Shown here: positions 1-7,540 of the stretch, piece by piece
Layout: every line of letters starts with the position of its first letter
Position numbering within the stretch: the first letter of the stretch is position 1
DNA from: an uncultured Bacilli bacterium
GTDB taxonomy: Bacteria > Bacillota_I > Bacilli_A > RF39 > UBA660
Direction of reading: 5' to 3'
NCBI GenBank assembly: GCA_934101445.1
Contig: CAKORQ010000014.1
Span: 1-11,725 of the forward strand
DNA length: 11,725 bases
Notes under the pieces: model-generated
Seen by the model: the letters and a program-made list of their open reading frames with translations, nothing else
Told to the model about the DNA's origin: nothing
Database searches by the model: none
Program-made: the position numbers and the translations under genes

Positions 1-1244
1 CTATTGATATTTATGGAGATGAGGCTCTTAGATGGCAATATGTTGAAAGTCTAATTAAAGATTTTTGTCAAACTTATAATTATGGTTGGATTAGAACGCC
101 TGTATTTGAGGCAACTGAGTTATTTCACCGTGGGGTGGGGGAAACAACTGATATTGTAACGAAGGAAACATATGATTTTAAGGATAGAGGCGAGAGAAAT
201 GTTACTTTAAGACCGGAAGGAACAGCCGGAGTAGTTAGAAGTTATATCGAAAATAAAATGTATGGGGGGGCTACCCAACCGGTTAAATTTTTCTATCTTG
301 AACCAATGTATCGCTATGAAAGACCTCAAAGTGGGAGATTAAGAGAATTTAGTCAGTTTGGCTGTGAAGTAATTGGCTGTGATGATGCTTATATTGATGC
401 AGAAATTATTTCAATTCCGGTTAATCTTTTCAAAACTTTAGGACTTCGTAATGTTAAAGTAGAACTTAATTCCTTAGGAGATAAAGAATCAAGGGAAAAC
501 TATCGCGAGGCTTTAATTAATTATTTAAGACCACATATTGATGAACTATGTGATGATTGTAAGGTTAGATTAGAAAAGAATCCTTTAAGAATCTTAGATT
601 GTAAAATAGATGGCGATAAGGAAATTATTAAGAATGCTCCAAAAACCATTGATTACTTAACTGCTGAGGCTAAAAAAAGATTTGAGGCTGTTAAACATTA
701 TTTAGATGTAATGGATATTGATTATGAAGTAAATCCTAAGATAGTTAGAGGACTTGATTATTATAATCATACAGTTTTTGAAATTATGGCGGATATCGAA
801 GGCCTGGGTAGTCAAAGTACTTTAGCAGCCGGTGGACGTTATAATGGCATGATTGAAACTTTAGGAGGCCCAAGTACTCCAGCGATTGGTTTTGCTTGTG
901 GTCTTGATAGAGTAATGCTTGCCTTAGCAAAAGAAGATATTGAGTTGCCGGTAAAAAATTGGGTTGATGCATATATTATGTATGTATCTGAGACGGAAAA
1001 AGATTATGCTGTTAATATTTGCCAAACTCTAAGATTAAATGGTTTTGATATTGAAATGGAAAACATGGGAAGAAGTTTAAAAGCTCAATTTAAACAAGCA
1101 GATCGTCTAAATTCTAAATTTTTGATTATTTTAAATGATGAAGATATAAATAATAAAATGATAAAAATAAAAGATAATATCACTAAAGATGAAGTTACTA
1201 TTAGTGAAGATGAATTAGTTGATTATATAAATATGAATATGTAG
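1..1244 (+). CDS. hisS: Histidyl-tRNA synthetase, 5'-truncated by window edge
   Basis: Class II aminoacyl-tRNA synthetase that charges tRNA(His) with histidine in the cytoplasm. The frame is open from base 3 (first visible residues IDIYGDEALRWQYVE), so about 10-15 N-terminal residues lie outside the window; 413 residues are visible against a usual ~420-430. An apparent GTG start at 135 is only the Val of the conserved RGVGETTDIV stretch, not the true start. Numbering from base 3: the TLRPEGT loop near residue 70, motif 2 RYERPQSGRLREFSQFGCE at about 104-122, the HisRS-specific RGLDYYNHTVFE at about 249-260, AAGGRYNGM at about 275, and motif 3 IGFACGLDR near 295, followed by the anticodon-binding domain. 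It ends in TAG nine bases before gatC and probably shares its operon. Identity is secure; only the 5' end is missing. Confidence 0.96.
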   Translation, partial: IDIYGDEALRWQYVESLIKDFCQTYNYGWIRTPVFEATELFHRGVGETTDIVTKETYDFKDRGERNVTLRPEGTAGVVRSYIENKMYGGATQPVKFFYLEPMYRYERPQSGRLREFSQFGCEVIGCDDAYIDAEIISIPVNLFKTLGLRNVKVELNSLGDKESRENYREALINYLRPHIDELCDDCKVRLEKNPLRILDCKIDGDKEIIKNAPKTIDYLTAEAKKRFEAVKHYLDVMDIDYEVNPKIVRGLDYYNHTVFEIMADIEGLGSQSTLAAGGRYNGMIETLGGPSTPAIGFACGLDRVMLALAKEDIELPVKNWVDAYIMYVSETEKDYAVNICQTLRLNGFDIEMENMGRSLKAQFKQADRLNSKFLIILNDEDINNKMIKIKDNITKDEVTISEDELVDYINMNM

Positions 1245-1253
1245 GAGATAAAT

Positions 1254-1559
1254 ATGATACATTTTACAAAAGAAATGGTAGATAGTTATGCTGATAAATT
1301 ACTTATTGGTTTAACTGCAGAAGAAAATAAAATGGTTTTAGATGAATTTGCGGAAATTGATCGTAATATCAATATTATCAATGCTATTCCTAATATTAAA
1401 GATGTCGAACCCATGAGTTATTGTCTTGATAATATGGAATGTTGTTTAAATGATGACGAAGCCGAAGAGACGGTGCCAATTGAAGAATTATTAAGAAATA
1501 GTGGTAAAAAAATTGGTCGTGAGGTTGAAGTAGTAAAGGTAGTTGGTGAAAATGTATAA
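1254..1559 (+). CDS. gatC: Asp/Glu-tRNA amidotransferase subunit C (GatC)
   Basis: Small non-catalytic subunit of GatCAB, which wraps around the GatA/GatB interface and stabilises the complex that amidates Glu-tRNA(Gln) and/or Asp-tRNA(Asn). It has 101 residues, close to the family norm of about 95-100. The visible family pattern is an N-terminal helical hairpin (residues 1-45, including LLIGLTAEE), a central VEPM motif near residue 53, and a C-terminal VPIEELL segment. Sequence conservation is weak, as usual for GatC, so the call rests heavily on position directly before gatA and gatB. The ATG has a TAGGAGA Shine-Dalgarno just upstream, overlapping the hisS stop. The 3' end overlaps the gatA start by 8 bases, suggesting translational coupling. 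An acidic and Cys-containing stretch (CCLNDDEAEE) replaces the usual LReDe region. Confidence 0.9.
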   Translation: MIHFTKEMVDSYADKLLIGLTAEENKMVLDEFAEIDRNINIINAIPNIKDVEPMSYCLDNMECCLNDDEAEETVPIEELLRNSGKKIGREVEVVKVVGENV

Positions 1560-3012
1560 TGAATTAGATATTGTAAAATTACATGAAATGCTAAAAAACG
1601 GCGAAATTACTTCCGAGGAATTAGTAAAAGAATCATTAAAAAAATCTAAAGATATTGAAGAAAGATGTAATGCCTTTGCCCTTATCTTAGATGATGCTAA
1701 AGAAAGGGAAGTAACTGATAGTTTACTTAGTGGTATTCCTTATGGGATTAAGGATAACTATTCGACCAAAGATATCGAATCTTGTGCTTCAAGTAATACT
1801 TTAACTGGTTATGTTCCCTTCTTTGATGCTACTGTTATTGAAAAATTAAAGAGTGCCGGAGCGGTGGCTACTAATAAGACTGCCATGGATGAGTTTGGAA
1901 TGGGCGGAACTGGTACGACAGCAAAAACCGGCATCATTAGAAATCCTTGGGATACTAGAAGAATGTGTGCTGGCTCTTCAAGTGGATCAGCAGCGGCTGT
2001 TGCAGCCGGGGTTTATCCTTATGCTTTAGGAAGCGATACTGGAGACTCTATTCGCAAACCAGCGGCTTATTGTGGGATTGTTGGGTATAAACCTACTTAT
2101 GGAATGATTTCAAGATACGGTTTGTTTCCTTTTGCTTCTAGTCTAGATCATTGTGGGGTTTTAACAAGAAATGTTACAGATGCAGCAATTGTAACTGATG
2201 TTATTAAAGGCCAAGATGAAAAAGATATGACTTCTTGGAATAGTAGTAATATCAATTTGTATGCCAATTTAAAAGATGATTTAAAGACTAGAAAACTATG
2301 CTATGTAAAAGAAATTGTTTCTTTAGATAACTATGAGAATCCTAGTGAAGAATTAAAAAGTCATTTAAATAACTTTATGCAGGTTATTAATAATTTAAAA
2401 AATAAGGGGGTTGAAATCGAAGAAGTTAGCGTTGATAAAACGTTATTAGATGCAGTGGCTTCTTGCTATGTAGTAATTTCTTGTGCTGAGGCTACATCGA
2501 ATATGTCTAATTTAACAGGGATTAACTTTGGCCCAAGAGGATGTGCTAATAACATTTATGAGGCAATGAAAGACCACCGTACTAAGGGTTTTTCTCCATT
2601 AATTAAGCGAAGATTTGTTATTGGTTCGTATGTTTTACAAAGAGAAAACCAAGATAAATACTTTAATAATGCTAAACGTGTTCGCCGATTAATTGTTAAT
2701 AAGTGGAAAGAATTATTTAAAAATTATGATGCCGTTATTTTGCCTGTTGGCAGTGGTCCGGCTCCTTTCTTAGAAAAGTCACAAAACACTTTAGCAGGTG
2801 GGTCTAAAATTTTAGAAGAACACTTACAAATAGGGAACTTTGGCGGCTTTCCTTCAATCACAATCCCTGATGGTTTTGTAAACGGATTACCAGTTGGTCT
2901 AAATATTACCGGAAATTGTTATGAAGACCAAACGGTTTTAAATATTGCTTACGGTATTGAAAAAACAATGAATTATAAAAATCAAATTGCCAAGGAGGTT
3001 TCTCATGAATAA
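1552..3012 (+). CDS. gatA: Asp/Glu-tRNA amidotransferase subunit A (GatA)
   Basis: Amidase-signature subunit that hydrolyses glutamine and channels ammonia to GatB for transamidation of mischarged tRNA. I chose the ATG at 1552 (486 residues) over upstream in-frame TTG/GTG codons at 1543 and 1546, because the protein then begins at the usual family position (MYNELDIVKLHEML) and the gatC overlap matches the gatA/gatB one. The Ser-cisSer-Lys triad is visible: Lys67 in YGIKDNY, Ser142 in AGSSSGSA and nucleophile Ser166 in GSDTGDSIRKPA, with the same spacing as characterised GatA proteins. Two glycines common in this family are replaced: the usual SSGGS reads SSSGS, and TGGS reads TGDS, placing Asp165 next to the nucleophile. 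I believe such variants occur in mycoplasma-type GatA, but cannot check that here. Overlaps gatC and gatB by 8 bases each. Confidence 0.96.
   Translation: MYNELDIVKLHEMLKNGEITSEELVKESLKKSKDIEERCNAFALILDDAKEREVTDSLLSGIPYGIKDNYSTKDIESCASSNTLTGYVPFFDATVIEKLKSAGAVATNKTAMDEFGMGGTGTTAKTGIIRNPWDTRRMCAGSSSGSAAAVAAGVYPYALGSDTGDSIRKPAAYCGIVGYKPTYGMISRYGLFPFASSLDHCGVLTRNVTDAAIVTDVIKGQDEKDMTSWNSSNINLYANLKDDLKTRKLCYVKEIVSLDNYENPSEELKSHLNNFMQVINNLKNKGVEIEEVSVDKTLLDAVASCYVVISCAEATSNMSNLTGINFGPRGCANNIYEAMKDHRTKGFSPLIKRRFVIGSYVLQRENQDKYFNNAKRVRRLIVNKWKELFKNYDAVILPVGSGPAPFLEKSQNTLAGGSKILEEHLQIGNFGGFPSITIPDGFVNGLPVGLNITGNCYEDQTVLNIAYGIEKTMNYKNQIAKEVSHE
2992..2998 (+). promoter_or_regulatory. Shine-Dalgarno of gatB (decides start)
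   Basis: AAGGAGG lies inside the 3' end of gatA, 6 bases before the ATG at 3005. This fixes the gatB start at 3005 rather than at an in-frame TTG at 2987, which would add residues absent from GatB proteins. Confidence 0.85.
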
Positions 3013-4432
3013 TGATTTACAACTTGTAGTTGGTATTGAAATGCACTGCGAATTAAAAAGTCATGCTAAAGTCTTTTCTAAAGGTATAAATGGTTTTAGC
3101 GATACAGCAAATGTCTTTGTTTCTCCGATTGATATGGCTTTTCCCGGCACTTTACCAATTGTCAATAAAAAATGTGTTGGTCATGCTATTAAAATGGCTC
3201 ATATCTTAAATTGCCAAATTGCTGAGGTTATGCAGTTTGACCGTAAAAACTATTATTATCCGGATTTACCTAAAGGTTATCAGATTACGCAATGCACTAA
3301 TCCTGTAGGCATTAATGGAAAGTTAGAAATCCCTGTAGGAGAAGGTTCAATAGAAGTTTTAATTCATGATATCCATTTAGAAGAAGATTCAGCCAGTTTG
3401 GACCATTTTGATAAGATGACAACAATCGATTATAACCGGGCTGGGGTGCCACTTTTAGAAATTGTTACGGAACCTTGCTTTAATTCGTCTAAAGAAGTAA
3501 TGGCTTTTTTAGAATATATTCGTGATTGTTATCGTTATTGTGATATTTCTGATGCTGATACGAAAAAAGGCCAAATTAGATGTGATGTTAATATCAATCT
3601 AAAAAAAGACGGTAAATATGTAACACCAAGAGTAGAAGTAAAAGGAGTTGACTTCCAAAATATTGAAGCAACTGTTAAATATGAAGAAACTAGACAAAGA
3701 GAAGCCTACTTAAATAATAAAGGAGAACAATTAGTTCAAGAAACGAGAAGATTTGATGAAGATACTAATACGACTATAAGCATGCGTACTAAAGAAGATG
3801 CTATCGATTATAAGTACTTCTTAGATCCTAATATTCCGCCTTATAAATTAGAGAAAACTTGGATTGAAGAGTTAATTAAGGAGATACCTAAACTACCTTT
3901 AGAACGAAAAAAACATTATATGAATGATTTAGGACTTAATGATTATGATGCTAGTATTTTAATCAAAGATAAAAATATTGCCGATTACTTTGAAAAATGT
4001 GTTATAATAGGTATAGATTCTAAGGTAGCCGCAAACTGGATAACAGTAAATATTGTTACTGAGTTAAATAAAACTGGAGAAAATATTAATGATTTCTTTA
4101 TTACGCCAGAAATGCTAAAGCAAATAACTGAGGCAATAAAAAATAATGTATTATCTAGTAAACAGGCTAAAGAAGTATTTGCTAAGGCCTTAGAAAGTAA
4201 AAAAGAACCAAAAGAATTTATTTCAAAAGATAATGCCCAAATTTCTGATGAAGAAACATTAAGAACCATGATTAAAGAAATAATTGCTAATAATAAAGAA
4301 CAGCAACAAGCTTATTTAAATGGTCGTAGTAACTTATTTGATTACTTTGTTGGTCAAGTAATGAAACAAACTAGAGGGAAAGCTAATCCTGTTATGACCA
4401 AACAAATTTTAAAAGAAGAATTAGAAAAATAA
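3005..4432 (+). CDS. gatB: Asp/Glu-tRNA amidotransferase subunit B (GatB)
   Basis: tRNA-binding kinase/transamidase subunit of GatCAB: it activates the gamma/beta carboxylate of Glu-tRNA(Gln) or Asp-tRNA(Asn) with ATP and then amidates it with ammonia from GatA. It has 475 residues, the normal length. Landmarks: the N-terminal VVGIEMHCEL (8-17), YYYPDLPKGYQITQ (83-96), HLEEDSA (124-130), DYNRAGVPLLEIVTEP (142-157) and GQIRCDVNINL (189-199) form the catalytic cradle with its acidic and His metal ligands. The C-terminal ~150 residues are the helical plus YqeY-like tail that recognises the tRNA elbow (ending GKANPVMTKQILKEEL). The HLEED motif is followed by SASLDH, not the usual AGKS-type sequence, a local divergence. 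There is no terminator after it; the next gene starts 62 bases downstream with its own strong Shine-Dalgarno, so readthrough is likely. Confidence 0.96.
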   Translation: MNNDLQLVVGIEMHCELKSHAKVFSKGINGFSDTANVFVSPIDMAFPGTLPIVNKKCVGHAIKMAHILNCQIAEVMQFDRKNYYYPDLPKGYQITQCTNPVGINGKLEIPVGEGSIEVLIHDIHLEEDSASLDHFDKMTTIDYNRAGVPLLEIVTEPCFNSSKEVMAFLEYIRDCYRYCDISDADTKKGQIRCDVNINLKKDGKYVTPRVEVKGVDFQNIEATVKYEETRQREAYLNNKGEQLVQETRRFDEDTNTTISMRTKEDAIDYKYFLDPNIPPYKLEKTWIEELIKEIPKLPLERKKHYMNDLGLNDYDASILIKDKNIADYFEKCVIIGIDSKVAANWITVNIVTELNKTGENINDFFITPEMLKQITEAIKNNVLSSKQAKEVFAKALESKKEPKEFISKDNAQISDEETLRTMIKEIIANNKEQQQAYLNGRSNLFDYFVGQVMKQTRGKANPVMTKQILKEELEK

Positions 4433-4494
4433 ACAAAATCGGGTATTAAAGAATAAATTATGGGTATAAGAAAATTAAGACTAGGAGGTCTTTA

Positions 4495-5307
4495 ATGAAG
4501 AAGAAAGTAATGTATTTAAGCCTGCTTATTGTAGTAGTCTTAGGTATAATTATAATCCCAATAAATATAAAGTTTAAAAAGGTGAAAGTTTATGAAAGTA
4601 TGGTTGTCGTACCTAATATCGATTCCTATAAAACATTAACTTTAGAAGATATTGCTACTAATCAAATTAATGAAAATATTACTAAAAAGAAAGTTACTTA
4701 TGAGTTTTATGCTAATATGTTTGGTATTGATTATGATACTTTAATTAATGAGATTCGTAATAATAATAAAACTGCTTTTAATGAATTAGATTTATTACAA
4801 ACTGGTAATGAAAAAGTTTCTTTTGATGCTTCTTTGCTAGAATTTATTACTAATTTAGAAAGTAAGAAAAGTGAATTATTTAAAAGAGATTATGTTTATA
4901 AAAACTGTAGTAAAGACTATATTTATAATTTGATTGAGTATTTTGTCTCTTTAAATCCCAGTGTTGATGTTCAGACTGCCAAGGCTATTACTTGGATAGA
5001 AACAGGTAACTTAGGAGCCCAAAGTATGTTAAATAAAAATAATATCTTTGGGGGTATGAGTAATGGCCGTTTAACTAGTTATGCATCTATTGAATATGGT
5101 GTCTATAAATATATTATCTTGTTAAAAAATGGATATTTTGATCAAGGTTTACGCACTGTTGAACAAATTGGTTATAAATATAATCCCGCTGTTATAAATG
5201 GCGTTAAAATGGCTAATCCAACTTGGGTTAGTAATGTTAATACATATCGTAATAAATTTAGTGGTAATGTTACTATCGATTCAGTAGAAAAATTGCTAAA
5301 TATATAA
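4495..5307 (+). CDS. Membrane-anchored glucosaminidase-family peptidoglycan hydrolase
   Basis: Likely cell-surface N-acetylglucosaminidase that cleaves peptidoglycan glycan strands. The 270-residue protein starts with MKKK and a single hydrophobic segment (about residues 5-24), with no obvious signal-peptidase site, so it is probably a membrane anchor with the rest outside. Residues 30-140 form a charged, Asn-rich region of unknown function. The glucosaminidase domain (PF01832 type) covers about 145-257: AITWIETGNLGAQ contains the presumed catalytic Glu169, followed by the hallmark NNIFGG at 182-187, the YASIEYGVYKYI helix and a terminal TWVSNVNTYRNKF. The start is set by TAGGAGG at 4482-4488, 6 bases before ATG. 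A weak TATAAG at 4465-4470 could be a private promoter, but transcription from gatB is equally possible. A terminator follows directly. Exact bond specificity cannot be told from the sequence. Confidence 0.85.
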   Translation: MKKKVMYLSLLIVVVLGIIIIPINIKFKKVKVYESMVVVPNIDSYKTLTLEDIATNQINENITKKKVTYEFYANMFGIDYDTLINEIRNNNKTAFNELDLLQTGNEKVSFDASLLEFITNLESKKSELFKRDYVYKNCSKDYIYNLIEYFVSLNPSVDVQTAKAITWIETGNLGAQSMLNKNNIFGGMSNGRLTSYASIEYGVYKYIILLKNGYFDQGLRTVEQIGYKYNPAVINGVKMANPTWVSNVNTYRNKFSGNVTIDSVEKLLNI

Positions 5308-5336
5308 AGGTTACTTATGTAATCTTTTTTGTTTTT
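5306..5336 (+). terminator. Rho-independent terminator after glucosaminidase gene
   Basis: Arms AGGTTAC (5308-5314) and GTAATCT (5319-5325) pair over 7 bp with one G-U and a TTAT loop. The stem can extend by two A-T pairs and runs into TTTTTGTTTTT. It starts at the stop codon of the gene and separates the translation operon from the HerA-like gene. Confidence 0.85.
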
Positions 5337-5389
5337 CTAGAAATAGGTAAAGAAGTTATATTTAATTTAAGAAAAATAATAAAAAATAT

Positions 5390-5418
5390 TTAACTTTTTG
5401 AGGTCAAAATGGTATAAT
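5390..5418 (+). promoter_or_regulatory. Promoter of HerA-like gene, extended -10
   Basis: TATAAT at 5413-5418 is preceded by TG plus one base (TGGTATAAT), an extended -10. TTAACT at 5390-5395 is a plausible -35 with a 17-base spacer. The 14-bp inverted repeat TTTTGAGGTCAAAA (5396-5409; 6-bp arms) sits exactly in the spacer, where a repressor could act; no family is assigned. Transcription would start about 20-25 bases before ATG 5447. Confidence 0.7.
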
Positions 5419-5446
5419 TTATCTATAAGAATAGAGGAGAATTAAG

Positions 5447-7210
5447 ATGTTTGGAAAAATTAAATATATAACTGAAGGCGAGGCTCATGTCGAGTCTTTA
5501 GTGCAACCAGGTCAAGACGTTGACTTAATGAATAATAATGTCGTTTTTGAGGCTGAAAATCAAAGAATTTTAGGTGAAGTTGAAGAAGTAAATAATGATG
5601 TTATTAAGATAAGATTTTTAGGAGAATTTATTGGTGATAAGTATGTTAGTGGTGTTATTAGAAAACCAGTATTATCATCAAATATCAGACAAATTAATGA
5701 CGAAGAATTAAAAAGTTTAATGGGTTCTTATAGTGATAAAACTTTTATCTTAGGGCAATCAGCAATTTATAAAGGACATACTGTTTATGTCGATATTAAT
5801 GATTTACTTTCAAATCATATGGCTATTTTTGGAAACTCTGGTTCTGGTAAATCTTGTGGGGTTTCGAGAATGGTTCAAAATTTATTTTCAAATCCTGATT
5901 TCATTGCTTATAATGCTAATATCTTTATTTTTGATGCTTATGGTGAATATAAAACTGCATTTTCAAAATTAAATGAATTAAACCCTAATTATAGTTATAA
6001 ATTTATTACGACTAATCCAACTGATCCAACCGATCAAAGATTAGCCTTACCAGTTCATTTATTAACTTTAGATGATATGACTTTGCTTTTACAAGTATCT
6101 AGTCATACCCAGATTCCTATTATTGAAAGAGCCTTAAAATTAGTTAAAGTGTTTGCTGATGTTTCTGACGAAGCAACAATGTATAAAAATCATTTAATTG
6201 CTAAGGCGTTACTGGCTATTTTATTTAGTAATGAAACTACAAAAGAAAAGAAAAATGAGGTTTTTCAAGTTATTCAAGTATGCCATACTAATGAATTTAA
6301 CTTTGATACGGATATTCCTGGTGTTGGTTATACGAGAAAGTTTAGTGATTGCTTTGAAATAGATTCTCATGGTAATTTCGGAGAATCAGTATTAATTAAT
6401 GAATATATTTTAAAATTCATTAACGACGATTTAGAAGGGCGAATAATGACTAAACCAGTGTATTATACCTTAAAAGACTTTGCTAGTGCTTTAGAATTTA
6501 CCCTAATTAGTGAAGGCTTCTTACATAATGAGGCTATTAGAGATGATGCTAGTATTTTAAAGGTAAGATTAAATTCTATTTTAAATAGTAATGTTGGTTC
6601 ATATTTTAATTACCCTAATTACATTACTTTAGAACAATATATTGCTTCTTTAGTAGCAACTCCTAATCGTAAAAAAGCCCAAATTATTAATATTAACTTA
6701 GAAGATATGGATGATACTTATGCCAAGGTTATTGTTAAAATCTATGCTCGTATGTTCTTTGAATTTGCTAAATCACGTACTCAAAGAGCAAGTATACCAT
6801 TCCATTTATTCTTAGAAGAGGCTCACCGTTACGTTTCTAAAGATGCTGATACTTTCTTACTAGGTTATAATATTTTTGAACGTATTGCCAAAGAAGGCCG
6901 TAAATATGGAGTGTTACTTAACATTATTTCTCAGCGTCCGGTGGAAATTAGTGATACTGTTATTTCTCAGTGCAGTAATTTCTTAATATTTAAAATGACC
7001 CATCCTAAAGATATTGAATATATTAGAACTATGCTTCCTAATATTAGTCAAGATGTTATTGAAAAACAAAAGGTTTTACAACCTGGTAACTGTGTTGGGT
7101 TTGGAGGAGCCTTTAAATTACCAATGATTATAAAGCTAGAAATGCCCAATCCAATGCCATATTCAACTAACTGTAATGTTAATGAAAGATGGAAAATTCA
7201 CGCTAATTAA
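5447..7210 (+). CDS. HerA/DUF87-type ATPase (FtsK-HerA superfamily), orphan
   Basis: Predicted hexameric ATP-driven DNA translocase or helicase of the HerA/DUF87 family. Residues 1-85 look like a HAS-barrel beta domain (MFGKIKYITEGEAHVES onward). The RecA-like core has Walker A GNSGSGKS at 129-136 (Lys135), then FIFDAYGEYKT at 161-170, resembling the DphGEY strand of HerA proteins. After a helical insertion (about 200-410) come Walker B FHLFLEEAHRY at 452-462 (Glu457/Glu458), GRKYGVLLNIISQRP at 484-498, and a C-terminal FGGAFKLPMIIKLEMP strand. At 587 residues it is in the normal range. The start has AGAGGAG 7 bases upstream. In archaea HerA pairs with the NurA nuclease, and some bacterial HerAs act with SIR2 or other nucleases in phage defence; no such partner is adjacent here. 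The gene is monocistronic, with its own promoter and an RNA gene next. The biological role in this genome is unknown. Confidence 0.88.
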   Translation: MFGKIKYITEGEAHVESLVQPGQDVDLMNNNVVFEAENQRILGEVEEVNNDVIKIRFLGEFIGDKYVSGVIRKPVLSSNIRQINDEELKSLMGSYSDKTFILGQSAIYKGHTVYVDINDLLSNHMAIFGNSGSGKSCGVSRMVQNLFSNPDFIAYNANIFIFDAYGEYKTAFSKLNELNPNYSYKFITTNPTDPTDQRLALPVHLLTLDDMTLLLQVSSHTQIPIIERALKLVKVFADVSDEATMYKNHLIAKALLAILFSNETTKEKKNEVFQVIQVCHTNEFNFDTDIPGVGYTRKFSDCFEIDSHGNFGESVLINEYILKFINDDLEGRIMTKPVYYTLKDFASALEFTLISEGFLHNEAIRDDASILKVRLNSILNSNVGSYFNYPNYITLEQYIASLVATPNRKKAQIININLEDMDDTYAKVIVKIYARMFFEFAKSRTQRASIPFHLFLEEAHRYVSKDADTFLLGYNIFERIAKEGRKYGVLLNIISQRPVEISDTVISQCSNFLIFKMTHPKDIEYIRTMLPNISQDVIEKQKVLQPGNCVGFGGAFKLPMIIKLEMPNPMPYSTNCNVNERWKIHAN

Positions 7211-7283
7211 GATTAAAGTTATAAAAATTTTAGAATAAATTAGAGATATTTTGGAATATTTTAAGAACTTTTAGGAAAAGGGC

Positions 7284-7312
7284 TTGCTTATAAAAGTATG
7301 ATATGATAAACT
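7284..7312 (+). promoter_or_regulatory. Promoter of the 6S-like RNA
   Basis: An extended -10, TGATATGAT, occupies 7299-7307 and would start transcription near 7314-7316, just before the closing stem of the RNA. A second reading uses TTGCTT at 7284-7289 as -35 with TAAACT at 7307-7312 (17-base spacer), giving a start near 7319. The 73 bases between the HerA-like stop and this promoter (7211-7283) are AT-rich, with no convincing terminator or gene. Confidence 0.5.
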
Positions 7313-7318
7313 TAAATT

Positions 7319-7492
7319 ACCAAAGGAAAATTGGTTTATTTACATAAAACCGAGTAAGTGATTATACGGGAATCTAATTAAATTGTGGTGTTGAAAACTA
7401 AGACATTTGTACTTAGAATCCTAAAGCAATTTATGTGTATACCCACCTGCGATAAGCGGGCTTTTATCACAATAGACCAATCCTTTGGTTTT
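7319..7492 (+). ncRNA. ssrS: Probable 6S RNA
   Basis: Best read as 6S RNA, which mimics an open promoter and sequesters the housekeeping RNA polymerase holoenzyme in stationary phase. It lies in a stretch of about 330 bases without a protein gene. The ends close on each other: ACCAAAGGA (7319-7327) pairs with TCCTTTGGT (7481-7489), then TTGGT (7331-7335) with ACCAA (7476-7480), followed by a short U tract. Inside, TATAC (7363-7367) can pair with GTATA (7437-7441), TAAATTG (7379-7385) with CAATTTA (7427-7433), and CTAAG (7398-7402) with CTTAG (7412-7416) around a terminal loop. This gives a rod of about 170 nt with a large central bubble, the expected size and shape. The bubble's 3' strand holds CCTGCGATAAGCGGGC. 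Position just before tcdA, with rarA beyond, matches the Bacillus 6S locus as I recall it. A covariance-model search would settle it. Confidence 0.72.
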
Positions 7493-7496
7493 TATG

Positions 7497-7505
7497 TGGT
7501 ATAAA
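7497..7505 (+). promoter_or_regulatory. Extended -10 for tcdA
   Basis: TGGTATAAA lies directly behind the 3' closing stem and U tract of the 6S-like RNA and 36 bases before the tcdA ATG. No good -35 is seen, since that position falls inside the RNA's 3' stem. It shares the TGGTATAA core with the HerA-like gene's promoter. Readthrough from the RNA promoter is an alternative source of tcdA mRNA. Confidence 0.5.
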
Positions 7506-7540
7506 TTATTTCTTATATATAAAATAAAGGAGAATACTTA

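Noticed and set aside
784..972. Minus-strand open frame of 62 codons inside hisS
   Set aside because: It lies wholly antisense to highly conserved HisRS motifs, has no ribosome site and resembles nothing; a shadow of hisS.
4000..4008. Extended -10 (TGTTATAAT) within gatB
   Set aside because: It encodes conserved reading-frame residues, has no good -35 and no gene starts just downstream, so chance is the simplest reading.
3985..4269. Minus-strand open frame of 94 codons inside gatB
   Set aside because: Antisense to the conserved GatB tail, Ser/Ile/Phe-rich as expected for the complement of AT-rich coding DNA, and no ribosome site.
7211..7283. AAAGTT/AACTTT pairing as a terminator for the HerA-like gene
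   Set aside because: The arms are about 45 bases apart, AT-only around the core and lack a T run, so it does not look like a terminator.
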